Assembly (NCBI GenBank): GCA_009363875.1
Contig: CM018687.1
Span: 18,042,963 to 18,106,962 of the forward strand
Source of the DNA: Mikania micrantha
Lineage: Eukaryota > Streptophyta > Magnoliopsida > Asterales > Asteraceae
DNA: 64,000 nt
Direction: 5' to 3'
Both the position numbers and the translations under genes were made by a program. Below the pieces are notes generated by a model. The model was not told where the DNA came from and ran no database searches. It saw only the letters and a program-made list of their open reading frames with translations. Positions 46,301 through 58,056 of the stretch are shown here, piece by piece. The stretch's first letter is position 1; every line of letters begins with the position of its first letter.

Positions 46301-47808
46301 GACACAACATCAACAAGACGGGTTCGCGCACTTATGTTAATGATACATACTGACTTACCTGACAAGGTACGCAGTGCTCAACTTGAAGCCTTAGAAAAGG
46401 ATAACTTGGAACAGGAATTCTTACGAGGAATGGAAAAACAATTGGAAGTCATGACTGATGGAACTCGTTGTTTCATGGACCGACTTTGGATATCTTTGGA
46501 TGGTGGCCTAAGAGAACTCGTGATGGATGAAGCGCACAAGTCCAGATATTCAGTCCATCCGGGGTCAAACAAAATGTATCATGACTTAAAGGCACTGTAT
46601 TGGTGGCCTCAATGAAAGACGACATTGCTAAGTACGTTAGCAAATGTTTGACTTGTTCTAAAGTCAAAGTTGAATATCAAAAACCATCTGGTTTACTACA
46701 ACAACCATAAATACCTATGTGGAAATGGGAATAGATTTCGATGGATTTCATTACTAAGTTACTCCGTACACCAAGTGGTTGTGATACAATATGGGAAATT
46801 GTTGACTGATTAACAAAATCTGCATATTTTCTGGCCATTAAGGAAACCGACAAAATGGAGAAATTGACTCGTATTTACATAAAGGAAGTGGTATCGCGAC
46901 ATGGCGTACCAATCTCCATCATATCAGATCGGGATGCCCGATTTACTTCAAACTTTTGGAAATCTCTCCATAAGTCTTTGGGAACTCGTTTAGACATGAG
47001 TACCGCATATCATTCATAAACCGACGGTCAGAGTGAACGTACAATTCAGACACTCAAGGATATGTTACGAGCTTGTGTCATTGATTTTGGTGATAGCTGG
47101 GAAACCCACTTACTGTTAGTGGAATTCTCTTACAACAACAGTTATCATACAAGCATTCAAGCGGCACCATTTGAAGCTTTATACGGTCGTAAATGTCGTT
47201 CACCGGTGTGCTAGGCTGAAATTGGTGACAGTCAGATAATAGGACCTGAACTAGTACATGAAACGACAGAGAAGATAGTTCAAATCCGGAACCATATGGC
47301 AGCGGCTCGGGATCGACAAAAGAGTTACGCTGACAAACGTCGTAAACCGTTGGTAGTTCAGTAGGAGACCGAGTTCTTCTAAAAGTATCACCTTGGAAAG
47401 GTGTAATACGATTTGGTAAGCGCGGGAAGTTTAGCCCACGATACGTAGGACCTTTTGAGATCCTAAAAAAAGGATTGGTCCGGTAGCGTATCAACTCAAG
47501 TTACTGGATGAACTCAGTGGAGTTCATGATGTCTTTCACGTATATAACTTAGAGAAATGTCTTTCTGATGAGACATTGATTGTACCTCTGGACGAAATGC
47601 AAGTGGACGAACAGTTACGATTCGTTGAGGAACCAGTTATAATCATGGATCGAGAGGTCAAACAACTTAAACAAAGCAAGATTTCAATAGTCAAAGTTTG
47701 GTGGAATTCAAGACGTGGTCCTGAATTCACATGGGAAAGGGAAGACCAAATGATGAAAAAGTATCCCCACTTATTCAAAACAACAACAAACATTAAGAAT
47801 GCACGTTA
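46300..47808 (+). pseudogene. Gypsy integrase with chromodomain-like tail, broken
   Basis: The zinc-binding region contains MDEAHKSRYSVHPG..KMYHDLK and CLTC. The catalytic Asp (VD, before a TGA), Asp (ISDRDARF) and Glu (DGQSERTIQ) are all kept. Breaks include a 1-bp loss near 46614, TAA near 46709, TAG near 46732, TGA near 46807, TAA near 47018, TAG near 47213 and a frame change near 47357. Most premature stops replace codons expected to be CAA, CAG, CGA or TGG in relatives. The tail (KVWWNSRRGPEFTWERED..KYPHLF) resembles the chromodomain end of Del/Tekay elements. Confidence 0.9.
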
Positions 47809-47850
47809 AATTTCGGGACGAAATTTCCTTCAACAAGGGGATGATGTGAT
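47808..47850 (+). promoter_or_regulatory. Upstream copy of the polypurine-tract module
   Basis: ATTTCGGGACGAAATTTCC, then CAACAAGGGGATGATGTGA, nearly matches the module directly before the 3' LTR, 793 bp further on. It is followed by TGTGATATTTCACACTC, which resembles an LTR start. Confidence 0.75.
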
Positions 47851-48601
47851 ATTTCACACTCTAATTGTAAGCACAAACAAGCACAAACACCTTATACTAT
47901 TGATTTTAGTATAAACAACTGGGCTGAACACCAGCTTTGCAGAATGCAAACACAAACATTTCATATTAGTACATACATGATTGATTTCAAACAATGTACT
48001 ACATTTCATGGTGGTACAATCATGAGCGATTGAACAATAGTAGTGCTACAAATAGAAGGAACCAGAATAATTGTGTAAGGTAAATTGACGAGTACAGGGG
48101 CCCATGTACTCGTGAATTTACAGGTACGCATGAATTTTGGAAGTTTCTATTTGGTCGACTACATTCAAACATTTGCTATGTGTGAGATTACATAGTACAG
48201 TATATAAACACTTTATTCAATTGGTTTTGTTACAAACATTTGTGCTACATTACATTTTATACATTTTATGTACTACATTTCATATGTTACATGTTATGGT
48301 AGTACATGCATGATTAGTTACATACATTTTGCTATGTGCGGGGTTGCATAGTACAAACAGTTACAGACACTCACTATGTGTGAGGTTACACAACATAGTA
48401 TGATCAAACACAAACAGTCACAGTTAGTTGAACTAACTAGTGTACATACAAACAGTCACATTGAACGATCACATTTAGTTGTGATGTTGCAAGCATTAGA
48501 TTTTGTGTATGAATACACACAAGCACACAGAATGATCAAATCACATTAACACGTACAATTTAAATTCGTAAGTAGTTTCCTAACTACTCCTAACACTTAC
48601 T
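47851..48601. other. 750-bp spacer between the two polypurine modules
   Basis: Non-coding. Repeated words ATTACATAGTAC, GTTACATACATTTTGCTATG and AACTAACTAGTG suggest ancient duplications. It could be a fragment of another LTR or a normal 3' untranslated region. Confidence 0.5.
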
Positions 48602-48638
48602 AATTTTCGGGACGAAAATTCCTTCAACAAGGGGATGA
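48602..48638 (+). promoter_or_regulatory. Polypurine tract at the 3' LTR
   Basis: CAACAAGGGGATGATG abuts the TGTGACAATCC LTR start and is the likely primer of plus-strand DNA synthesis. Confidence 0.8.
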
Positions 48639-51600
48639 TGTGACAATCCGACTTTTCGGATTAACCTTGTTAACTGAAGATGGTGGGATCACAGGCCCAA
48701 CAGAGCCAATGTAGGCCCAATAGAGCCAAGGTAGGCCCAACAGAGCCAGTGTAGGCCCAATAGAGCCAAGGTAGGCCCAATGAGCCCAAAGTAGGTCCAA
48801 TGGTATTTAGGAGGTCCAATTGGGTTAATCAAGCCCAATAATATTCCAATGGACCGATTAGTGACAATTCGGTATTCCGAATGAATTCCGTTAACTTTAG
48901 AATTAACTGAAATGATGTGAAATCATTTAAAAATCAAACTTGAGGGTTGGAATTAATCAAAATCAAGTCCAAAGTGTTTGAATTTTATGGATTAGCATTG
49001 TAAATACAATAAATGCATAATTTTGACTATTGAAGTCAAAATTCGAATGGTTCATTGTGTAAAATTTGAAATTACACATTAATTCATGGTTTTAAACGGA
49101 ATTAAACATCCGTGAACATCACATTGATGATTTCAATCATCAATGAACCATTATTAGGCAGCCAATAATCGAGATCATCAAGAATTATGTAAAAAGAATT
49201 CAATTTTGACTTGAAAAGTCAAAATTCGGGTTGTAACTCAAATTTAATTCGAAATTCACAAAAATTGAAGTTGTAACTGAGATTTAATGGCTCTTAATCG
49301 TGCTATTGATGATCATTAATGATTTTCATTCGTTATTAGCCCATTAACATCGAATTAAACTCACATAAATGATTGACAAGTCGAAACCGTTTCAAAATCG
49401 CTAGCAATTCGTATAAATCGAATATAACTCTTCAAATTAAACCTTCCTAAACACTAATCGGTATCTTTAGCATCATAAACACACAATAATTTGCATCCAG
49501 AAGTCGAGGATTGGAGATTTGAATCGGGAGACGGCCGAAGTCAAGTTACAACTCGAAGTACATCAATTGGGTTACTAATAAGGTAATGCTCGACATCTAA
49601 ACATCCTAAAAGGGCCGAATAAGCAAATCCCTAAGTTTATTCTCAGTTCTAGAACCAAATTGTAAGGATTCGAATTCTAGGGTTCTTCGGTTAGGATGAT
49701 TTGGGGTTTTCAGCATGAATTAGTTTTATAATCAAATTAGTATATGTAGAGAGCTTCAGAAACATCTCGTTCAAGAAATCCATATGCTAATTTGGTCAAA
49801 CAAAAACGAATTCTAGGATTTCGATAGTTAGGTTTCTCGAAACAAAAGGATTTGGGGGTCTTTATTCAAACTGAACTAAAAATCAAATTAATCTATGTCT
49901 GAAGTTTCATAAACCACCGATTAACAAAACACTTATGCGGATTTCATGAAATAAAAACAAATCGAAGGGTTTCTAGTTCTAGAGTTTTCATGAAAAAATG
50001 TTTTAGGGAATTCGAACTAAACGTGCTTGATATTCAAATTAACTAGCACAGACATATTCGAAATTCATTTTAGAATGAAAACCATGTGTCAATTTTATGA
50101 TATGATAACGAATTGAGTAGAATTGAATTGTGGGTTTTGGGACTCGAGTTCGAGGCTGTGTAGGTTCATTTTCATAACCTTGAATCAATGATAAATCAAA
50201 TTAGAACTAAGGTTGAAGTCGTTTGGGATGGTGGAACAATAACCCCAAGATCACAGGATCGATCGGGTTCGAAATCAGGCCAATTGATAATTGTTTGGGT
50301 CGGATCAATGTAACTATGGGAACCCGGTTTAAATTGATTAAAACTAATTGAAAACCAAATTAGTATCAAATGTAGAGTAAGTGCTACTGGTGTGGGCGTG
50401 GTTGTGTGTCCAAGAGGTCAGGGGTTCGAACCCTGCCTCTGGCGATTTTTGTAATTAAAAACCATTTTTGGTTTTTCAATCATAACTTATTTAGTTTTAA
50501 TCCGTTTTAACCTGTTCAAGTTGCGTTGGAACCGTAACGGGAATACGAACGTATTTGAATAATAAAATTTATATTTTAATCCGAAAACGAAATCGCGTAT
50601 AATTACGTTTATTTAAATAAAATCGTATACGGCCATATGATTTTATTTAAACGATTTCAAAGGCACACGTACATACATATGCACGTTCTTAACACTCTAA
50701 CATACGTGTGTTGACACGTATGTGATTTCAAGCACAAAACGATTATCCGAATAACTTTAGGTTATTGTTTAAATCACAGATCCTTCGTAAAAGGATTTTC
50801 TACACGAGTTCACGTATTTGATCATTCTGCAACAATCAAAGGTGCGTACACGGCCCCTTTCTTATTTTAACTGTTTTGGGGGAGAAAACATGTGCAACAA
50901 ACGCTTTTAGATAGGGGTGTGCATAAAACCAAAAAAACCGACCCAAAACCCAAAAACCGAAAAATCCAACCCGAAAAAACCGAACCCAAATAGAAACCGA
51001 CGGGTTTGGTGTAAGTTTTCTAAAAACCGAAAGTTTGGGTTTGGGTTTGGTTTTACCTTAAAGAAAAACCGAAAAAACCGAAAAAACCGAATACATGCGT
51101 ATATGCACATATATATATTACCTTTGAAAATTTTCAACAATTTATAAGCCGTTTATTTTTATTTTCTTATTTCTTGATATCAAAAGTTAAATAAAAATCA
51201 AAATTTTATAATTATTATTGGCTTAGGATACTAAAAACACGTATTATTTTTACTAAATTTAAATATTTCTGTATATATTTTTAAATATTAAGTAGTGTTG
51301 TACTTAAAATATTTTTAATACAAATATAATTTTTTAGTTTATTTTTTTATAAGCATAATTTAATGTCTAAGGAGAAAAAACCGAAAAAACCGAAACCCAA
51401 ACCGAACCCAAATGGGTTTTGAAAAGATAGAAACCGAAAAAACCGAACCCAAACGGGTTTAAAAACCGAAAAAACCGAAATTTCGGTTTTGGGTTTGGAC
51501 TAAGCCAAAAACCGACCCAAACCGACCCATGCACACCCCTACTTTTAGATACATATCACTTGCATGAGTTAGCTGTTTACATTAAGTGCAAACATAGCAT

Positions 51601-52294
51601 TACAAAGCCTTCTCTTTCGAACCGTTTAATTTGCCGGAGTGCAAAGCGTGGTGGTTGAAGATAGATCTATTGGGTTTGACAAACCTCACTTGGTAGATGG
51701 GATCTACGCAGGTGTTTGACTGACCAAACACACACATTGCTATTGTTCGTGCTAGACAATAGTGTTAAGGCAAAAACATGCTATAGCATGGCAACTCGTC
51801 AGCTTCGGTGTCGACCACTTGTGTAAATAGTTTATATGACTAGCTATCATGACTGTGCATGTGTGATTATGTTATCTACAAACTTGATATTCAAACTGCT
51901 GTTTTGAACATTGTGAATACTTAAACCTGTGTATGCACCAACCATTGTGTTGACTTGATTTACATGTTTTCTCAGGACACTAAGACACAAGCAAGGACAA
52001 GCAGGGACTAGGATGTTGAGTCTCATGCATGCATTTCAGTTCAAGTGTTTTAGCTTTGATAAATTAAGACATTGAATGTTATTGGATTTGTACTTTACAC
52101 TTTCAAACTATTACATTTTGTTATTAGGTTTTAAAACGCTTCCGCAAACATTGAAACTTTGATGTTACAGTTTTAGACCAACATATGTTTTGAAATTCAT
52201 ATAGAGGTCTTCGTTATGTCTAATGATCTGAGATCCTGGTTTGTCACGTTCCCAAACGGTATAATTCCGTTAGTTGAAAATTGGGGGTGTGACA
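48639..52294 (+). mobile_element. 3' LTR with a hAT MITE inside
   Basis: It equals the 5' LTR in length (3,018 bp) once the 630-bp insertion at 50912-51541 and its 8-bp duplication are removed. The hairpin cluster is at 51661-51790. Confidence 0.97.
50912..51541. mobile_element. hAT MITE (630 bp), target duplication CTTTTAGA
   Basis: Perfect 13-bp terminal inverted repeats TAGGGGTGTGCAT; 8-bp duplication CTTTTAGA at 50904-50911 and 51542-51549. The empty site is preserved in the 5' LTR (near 41573). The interior is rich in ACCGAAAAA and TTTCGGTTT words and folds back on itself. The two open frames across it, one per strand, are low-complexity artefacts. Confidence 0.96.
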
Positions 52295-53082
52295 TAATAT
52301 ATGAAAAACAATAACAAAAAAACATGAAAGTTAAAACGTATAACGTAATGAAGAATGCATATAACACAATGACCAGAATGTAAAACACAATGTTAAGTAT
52401 TTCACAATGACATGGACGTTAAACACAATGTTGAGTATATTACACAATGACCTAAATGTAAAACACAATGACCTGAACGTAAATTACAATGAGGAGTATA
52501 TTACTCAATAACCTGAACGTAAAAAACAATGATGAGTATATTACACAATGACCAGAACGCAAAACACAATGACGAGCATATTACACAATGACCTGAACGT
52601 AGAACACAATGACGAGTATATTACACAATAACCTGAACGTACAACACAATGATAAGTATATTACGCAATAACCTAAACGTTAAACATATTGATAAATATA
52701 TTACACAATGACATGAACATAAAACATATTGACCAAATATATTTTTCAAAAAGTTAAGCGAATTTATGATTTTTAAAATTTTTTGTTTTTGAAAACACAA
52801 TGGTGAAATAACACAATTATGTACTTTTAATACAAAAAAAAAATAAAATAATTAAATAAAATAATTAATTTAATGCATAAAAAACAATAACAAAATAACA
52901 CATTATTATATAAAAAAATAAGGCACAATAATAAAGACATTTTACACAATGACATTAGATATTAAACACAATGACCAAAATATCATTTTGAAAAAATTAG
53001 TGGAATACCACTTGTCAACTACACAATATTTCTCACACTTCTCACCAATCTTAATCCTTTTTATTAGAACCTAATCCCCATA

Positions 53083-53128
53083 TATATATATGTGTGTGTG
53101 TGTGTGTGCGTGCGCTCGCGTGCGTGCG
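53083..53128. repeat. (TA)n(TG)n(CG) microsatellite
   Basis: Alternating purine-pyrimidine throughout, from TATATA through TGTGTG to GCGTGCGCTCGCGTGCG. Confidence 0.95.
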
Positions 53129-53129
53129 T

Positions 53130-54190
53130 AATATACTTAGGCTAAATTAAATAAGTTTCTTATCCTAAAAAATCTAAGAATGGTCTTAAGTCATCAAATC
53201 ATTAATCAACGGCTATGATTAAATCAAGTTGTTGAATTTAGTAATGACTACTTTTGCTAACTTTTCATCAAGTTTTCTCACCTTCTTTAAACGTTCATAA
53301 ATTTTACATCAGAAATTATTTTTTAAAAAAATATATATATACCATAAAAATGAGCATTTTTAATCTTCAAAATTAGTATATTGTTGCTAAAGAAAAAATT
53401 TGCTTTTTAGTTCATCATATCTTTTGTACATGTCATTGTATCTTTTGTGCATGACACTGTGTCTTTTGTATAAATCATTGTGTCTTTTGTGTTTAATGAT
53501 CAATGTTGTGTTTTCTTAAATAATTTAACACACAATGATGTTGCAGAATGAATAATGTGAAGTAAAGATGACACAATGACGAGAATGAATAACACAATGA
53601 TGTTTAAAAAGAGACAATTGCCTGTAAAAGGAACACAATGATGAGTATACACAATTTTGTACAACTCATTGTGTTTTTATACAGGGCATTGTGTCTTTTG
53701 TACATAACATTGTGTCTTTTGCATTTCTAGCACAATGTTATGTTTTCCTTAATAATTTAATTCACACTGATTTAATTCACAATGATGTTGCAGATTACAT
53801 AATGTTAAGCAAAGATGACTCGATACACAATGATGTTGCATAAAACATAATGCCAAGCAAAGATTACACGATGACGAGTATGAATAACACAATGATTTAG
53901 AAAATCAATTATTGTAAATTTATAGCAACACTATACTTATTTTAAAGATAAAAAATGCTCATTTTTATGATATATATATATATATATAATTAAAAAATAA
54001 TAATATCATATATAAAGTTACGAACATTTAAAAAATGTGGGGAAAGTGATCATGGCTAAATTATCCTCCAACAATTTTTCCCTCTAAAATTTTGAATTTT
54101 TTCTCTTAAATTTAATCTATGATCTAATGTTCAATAATATTTCTCAAACTTTTTATGATAATGAGACTATTTAGTTAAACATAACCCATA
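53130..54190. mobile_element. Foldback element I with CACAATGA repeats
   Basis: Inner arms match in inverse: AACGTTCATAAATTTTACAT and ATGAGCATTTTTAATCTT (left, 53285-53370) versus AAGATAAAAAATGCTCATTT and AAAGTTACGAACATTTAAA (right, 53945-54035). CACAATGATGTTGCA and GTGTCTTTTGTA words recur between them. It resembles element H in its CACAATGA motif. Confidence 0.65.
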
Positions 54191-54938
54191 TATAATAATG
54201 ATATATGAAAGAAAATAATACTTGATCTTGATAATGGTTTACGAGTTTTAACTATAAGAAATGATTTTTAAAGATACAAGAGCTATATATAAGTTGAAAT
54301 CGTTAAAAGAAAGTTTGTCAAACAAAACCTAAAAACTAACATTTTTATACCATATTTGTGTTTTATTGTATTGTATTTTTAAAAAATGTACAAAAAAAAT
54401 AATAAATTACAGTGCAAACAACACAAATCTAATAGAAAAAATGCAAATCATTACAAAAATTAAGTGTTTTTAAATTTGTAGATAAAATTTTGTGTTTATA
54501 TTTTCATCTATATATGAGTGTGTGCGCGCGCATGCGCACATTATAAGGGAAGGATTCATCTTAGGAAGTGCAGCCATGCATGCAGCTATGCATCCTAACA
54601 GACCGATAGACTTGAACCTTGATCTTACATGATCCGATCAATTCGAGCGGGCGATGTTTGTTGATAGCTCTAAAATGTGTCTATAAAGCAATTTGAGAAT
54701 TCTTCTTATATGAAATCTGTAAACCCACAATCATTTAAATTTACACCATAAATTTACAACATTGTAAGTTTTCTTTTTCTTACATGTCTCTACAAATTTT
54801 TAATTAATTAAAACTAAGATTTGTTTTATGTTATTGCATAACAAACACACATTACATATTTAGCACATATCTATCTATCAATGAGATTGAAATCATATGA
54901 TAAGCTAATGATTAAGTAAACAATATTAAATCTTATCT
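54191..54938. other. AT-rich stretch without a gene
   Basis: A short alternating GTGTGCGCGCGCATGCGCAC tract lies at 54520-54540. A TATAAGGGAAGGATTCATC start just after it could open another foldback element, but I find no matching end. Confidence 0.4.
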
Positions 54939-55160
54939 TTTTTTAAACATCAAACGCCCGATCACCCTAGCAAATAGATTACCCTTCCATCCAAATAACA
55001 GAGCGTGGTGACCTGACCCAGCAGTCCAAAAGGAAACCTACAACTAGGAAAACCTCCTGCCTCAACCCAGAGCAATATTTGCTCTAGGTGAGACTCAAAC
55101 CTAAGACCTTTTAATAAGAGAAGTCAATAGGCTACCACTAATCTAGAAGCCATTTGGTAA
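54939..55160 (-). mobile_element. tRNA-derived SINE (222 bp), minus strand
   Basis: On the minus strand it has A box-like TAGTGGTAGCC, B box-like GGTTTGAGTCTCACC, a central GGAGGTTTTCCTAG and an A-rich 3' end. A 14-bp duplication ATTAAATCTTATCT lies at 54925-54938 and 55161-55174. Length, boxes and tail match plant SINEs. Confidence 0.92.
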
Positions 55161-55309
55161 ATTAAATCTTATCTAATTGTTGTTAATCTAAAAGTCAAAT
55201 ACATATGCTTGTGTCATGTTTCTTTCTTATTTTTTTAATAGAAAATAGTATTCAAGATAATTTAGATACTATGAAAAAAGATAGAGTTAATATCAGTATC
55301 ATCATGTAG

Positions 55310-55740
55310 GGGAAATATCAAATAAAAAATATATTTTGCCTAAGAAGGCTAAGAAATATTTTTAAAATCTCCAAAACCGACCCAAACGAACTCTGATTGA
55401 ACTCATTTCAATGACATTGGAACCGTCTCATCGAACCCTACAATATTTGATTTTAAGTTTTCGTTTTAACAACTAGATTTAAATTTTAGGTTTTAGGGCT
55501 TGGTTTTAGCTTTTAAGTTGTATCTTTATGTTAAAGATTTGTTTTTAAAGTTTTGATTTAGTATTAGGGTTTATTGTTTATGATTTAATGTTTGGGTTTT
55601 AGGGTACGACAAGCCGGTTCCAATGATGCAAAAATGAATTCAATCGGGGTTTGTTTGAGTCGGTTTTCGAGTTTTTAAAATCCTTCTTAGCCTTCTTAGG
55701 CAAAATATACTTTTTAGGGGAACCTTACCCTCACCATGTA
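55310..55740. mobile_element. Foldback element with about 110-bp arms
   Basis: The left arm ATATTTTGCCTAAGAAGGCT, CAAAACCGACCCAAAC, CATTGGAACCG is mirrored on the right (CGGTTCCAATG, GAGTCGGTTTTCGAG, AGCCTTCTTAGGCAAAATAT). The ends are less well matched and the target duplication is unclear. Confidence 0.7.
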
Positions 55741-55990
55741 ATATATTTTAATTAATTTGTTTTTTTCCTTGAAAAGCGGAGTTGCCTAAAAAAATGTTTG
55801 GAGAGAAATATCCAAAGACACTCCTAAGTCATTGTTACTTAAAAAAATATTATATAACTATAAATAGTTATTTTTTCTTAATAATGCTATGTTTCTATGA
55901 TAATAGATTCCTATGTATATATATTAAAAAAATAAATAACTAAAAAGACATGTATTATTTTATAATATCTTGTCAACCTTATGTTTTTCC

Positions 55991-56642
55991 TAGAAGTGAG
56001 CAAAAAACCGAAAAAACCGAACCGGAACCGAATTAACCGAAAAAACCGAACCGAATGAATAACCGGGCAAAACCGAATCAAAAAAACCGAAACCAAATTT
56101 TTAGGTTCGGTTTCGGTTTTTATAATATGAAAAACCGAAACCGAACCGAACCGATTTTGAATGTTTTTTAATTTTTTAAAAATTAATATATATATATATG
56201 TGTGTGTGTGTGTGTTGCTATTTTCATACATATTTAACGGGAAAAAACACACAAAAAAGTTTACCGTTGGAGATGGTAAAGATTTAGATTAGATGAAATC
56301 TATCATTTTAAAAGGTAAAGATCGGAATTATTGCATATTTAGTTATTTACTTTTGACTTTTTTAAATTTAAGAACATAATGATAATTATTTTGTTTTATT
56401 TTAATTAGTTGGTGTTCGATCAATTAATTTATTAATTGTTAATCATGTTTGCATTTTCAATGTTGGGCATAAGATAGAACAAAAAAAACAAAAACAAAAG
56501 AAAAGTAAAAAAAAAACCGAAAACCGAACCGAAACCGACAAAAAAACCGAAAACCGAAAACCGAATGGTTTGTAATAAATAAAAACCGACTATGTCGGTT
56601 TCGGTTTTAACCAAAAACCGAACCGAACCGTGCACACCCCTA
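55991..56642. mobile_element. hAT MITE (652 bp), target duplication GTTTTTCC
   Basis: The right end GTGCACACCCCTA matches the 50912 element. The left end TAGAAGTGAGCA is a diverged version. A perfect 8-bp duplication GTTTTTCC lies at 55983-55990 and 56643-56650. The interior is rich in ACCGAA and TTCGGTTT. Confidence 0.92.
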
Positions 56643-56855
56643 GTTTTTCCCATCCGCAACTGTTTGGTCGTTTGAGCAACATAATTAAAAAAAACTTCAT
56701 TCACTAACCTTGGGCAATCAAATGGTCCACCTACCTTTGGTTGGTTTTTTAATATTATTTTTTTATCTCATTCAAAATTTGGCAATTTTTGATAGATTGT
56801 GTAGAGAATGAAAAAATTAAATTTGATTGGATTGGATTAGGAGTGAAAAAATTAA

Positions 56856-57691
56856 GGGGCTGTTTGGTTGGATCTTAATAGGTCTGAATGGGTCTGAATC
56901 TGAATGGTTCAGATTCAGACCGTTTGTTTCGCGAAAAACGTCACGTCTGAATGGAGCAAAATGTCTGAATGGAGGTCTGAACCATTCAGATCTCACAACA
57001 AGTCTGAATGGACACCAAAGGTCTGAATGGGGAAAGAAAAGAAGCCGCTCATCTACCACAGAAGGTCTGAACCACCGAAGGTCTCCAATGTCCGGCGATT
57101 TACCTACCGTGAACCACCGTGAACCGAATCCATCTTGTCGGAACCACCACCACCGTCTCTGCACACCATCATCGTTCTGCAAACCCTAAACCGTGAGAAG
57201 CGACTCGCACGCCATCGTCGAAGGGGCTGCAAAACGACTGGCTCTCCGACCAAGGTGCGATGGTGACCGACCGAGGGGGCGATGTCGCTCGGACGGCGAT
57301 GCGGCGGCGAGGGGGGCCGGCGATGGGCGCGGCAGACGGGAAACTCAACGGGAGAGGGTGGGCTTGATGCTCGATAGACGACGGGGCTGAGGCTCCATGC
57401 TTGATGGGTCTCAGCCGACAAGGCGGCGACAGAGACACGGTGGAGACGCGGCTGAGATCGGAGGAGGAGGCGGCTGAGCGATGGGAGGCGGAGGTGAGGT
57501 TGACGGGTGGTGAGGTCGACGGGTTTGATTTTCTAGGGTTTTAAATGAAAAATGAGTAATTTTTTATTTTGTATTCAGACGTGAACCAAACAGTCTTAAC
57601 CGATTCAGCACTTAATGGTTCAGACCCTCTTAACCATTCAGACATCTTAACCATTCAGCACTTAATGATTCAGATGCTACCAAACGGCCCC
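56856..57691. mobile_element. PIF/Harbinger-type non-autonomous element (836 bp), TAA duplication
   Basis: Terminal inverted repeats GGGGCTGTTTGG (left) and CCAAACGGCCCC (right), one mismatch, with TAA at 56853-56855 and 57692-57694. Subterminal copies of TCTGAATGG (or CCATTCAGA) occur on both sides. The middle (about 57040-57530) is strongly GC-rich, with open frames on both strands but no recognisable domain: probably captured or composition-biased DNA. Confidence 0.88.
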
Positions 57692-57694
57692 TAA

Positions 57695-58056
57695 GTTGGA
57701 TTGGTTGCGTAGATGGAAGAGAAAGAAAATATTTTTTTAATAAAAAGTTTAGGTTGGTTGTGAGTTGTATACATATTTCTAAATTTTTAATATAAATTTA
57801 ATTATAAATAATCATTATATAATTAACTAAATAATTACAAATTATTATTCAATTTTTTTGTTTATTTAAGGTTATATTTATAGTAAATTATATAACACAA
57901 TAGATCCTTATGTGGTCTACATGGTAAATTGACAAGTGATTTTTTCAAATTTTGCAACCAGCTTTCTCGGCTTTTGATGCAGCCTTGTCCGCCCCCCTTC
58001 CCATACAAAAGCAAAAGCCCTTCAACCAACCACACACTGCTCTTCTGGTCCTGCTT
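57695..58056. other. AT-rich spacer
   Basis: No gene seen. A short GC-richer block at 57950-58050 precedes the tandem duplication. Confidence 0.5.

Larger units (their letters stand above)
39308..52294 (+). mobile_element. Full-length Ty3/gypsy chromovirus, 12,987 bp, target duplication TAATA
   Basis: It has two 3,018-bp LTRs (the 3' one enlarged by a 638-bp MITE insertion and duplication), a primer-binding site, gag with two zinc knuckles, protease, RT, RNase H, integrase and a chromodomain-like tail, then a polypurine tract. TAATA flanks it at 39303-39307 and 52295-52299. I found four differences between the LTRs, all transitions (40326/49657, 40900/50231, 41346/50677, 42244/52213), so the insertion is recent. 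The domain order and C-terminal tail suggest the Del/Tekay clade (inference). Many stops and frameshifts break gag and pol. Confidence 0.97.
38611..53082. mobile_element. Foldback element H (about 1.5 kb) split by the full-length gypsy element
   Basis: Element sequence is 38611-39307 and 52300-53082. The ends GGTGAGAAGTATGA (left) and TCACACTTCTCACC (right) are inverted repeats. The right half has about eight copies of a 43-bp unit built on CACAATGACCTGAACGTAAA and ACGAGTATATTACACAATGA (about 52380-52740). No proteins are encoded. Confidence 0.7.

Noticed and set aside
50907..51147. Open frames on both strands in the 3' LTR
   Set aside because: They translate the ACCGAA-rich interior of a hAT MITE; composition is low-complexity.
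57104..57438. Arg- and Pro-rich open frames of 89-121 codons
   Set aside because: They lie on both strands of the GC-rich interior of a Harbinger-type element; such open frames are expected from GC-rich DNA.
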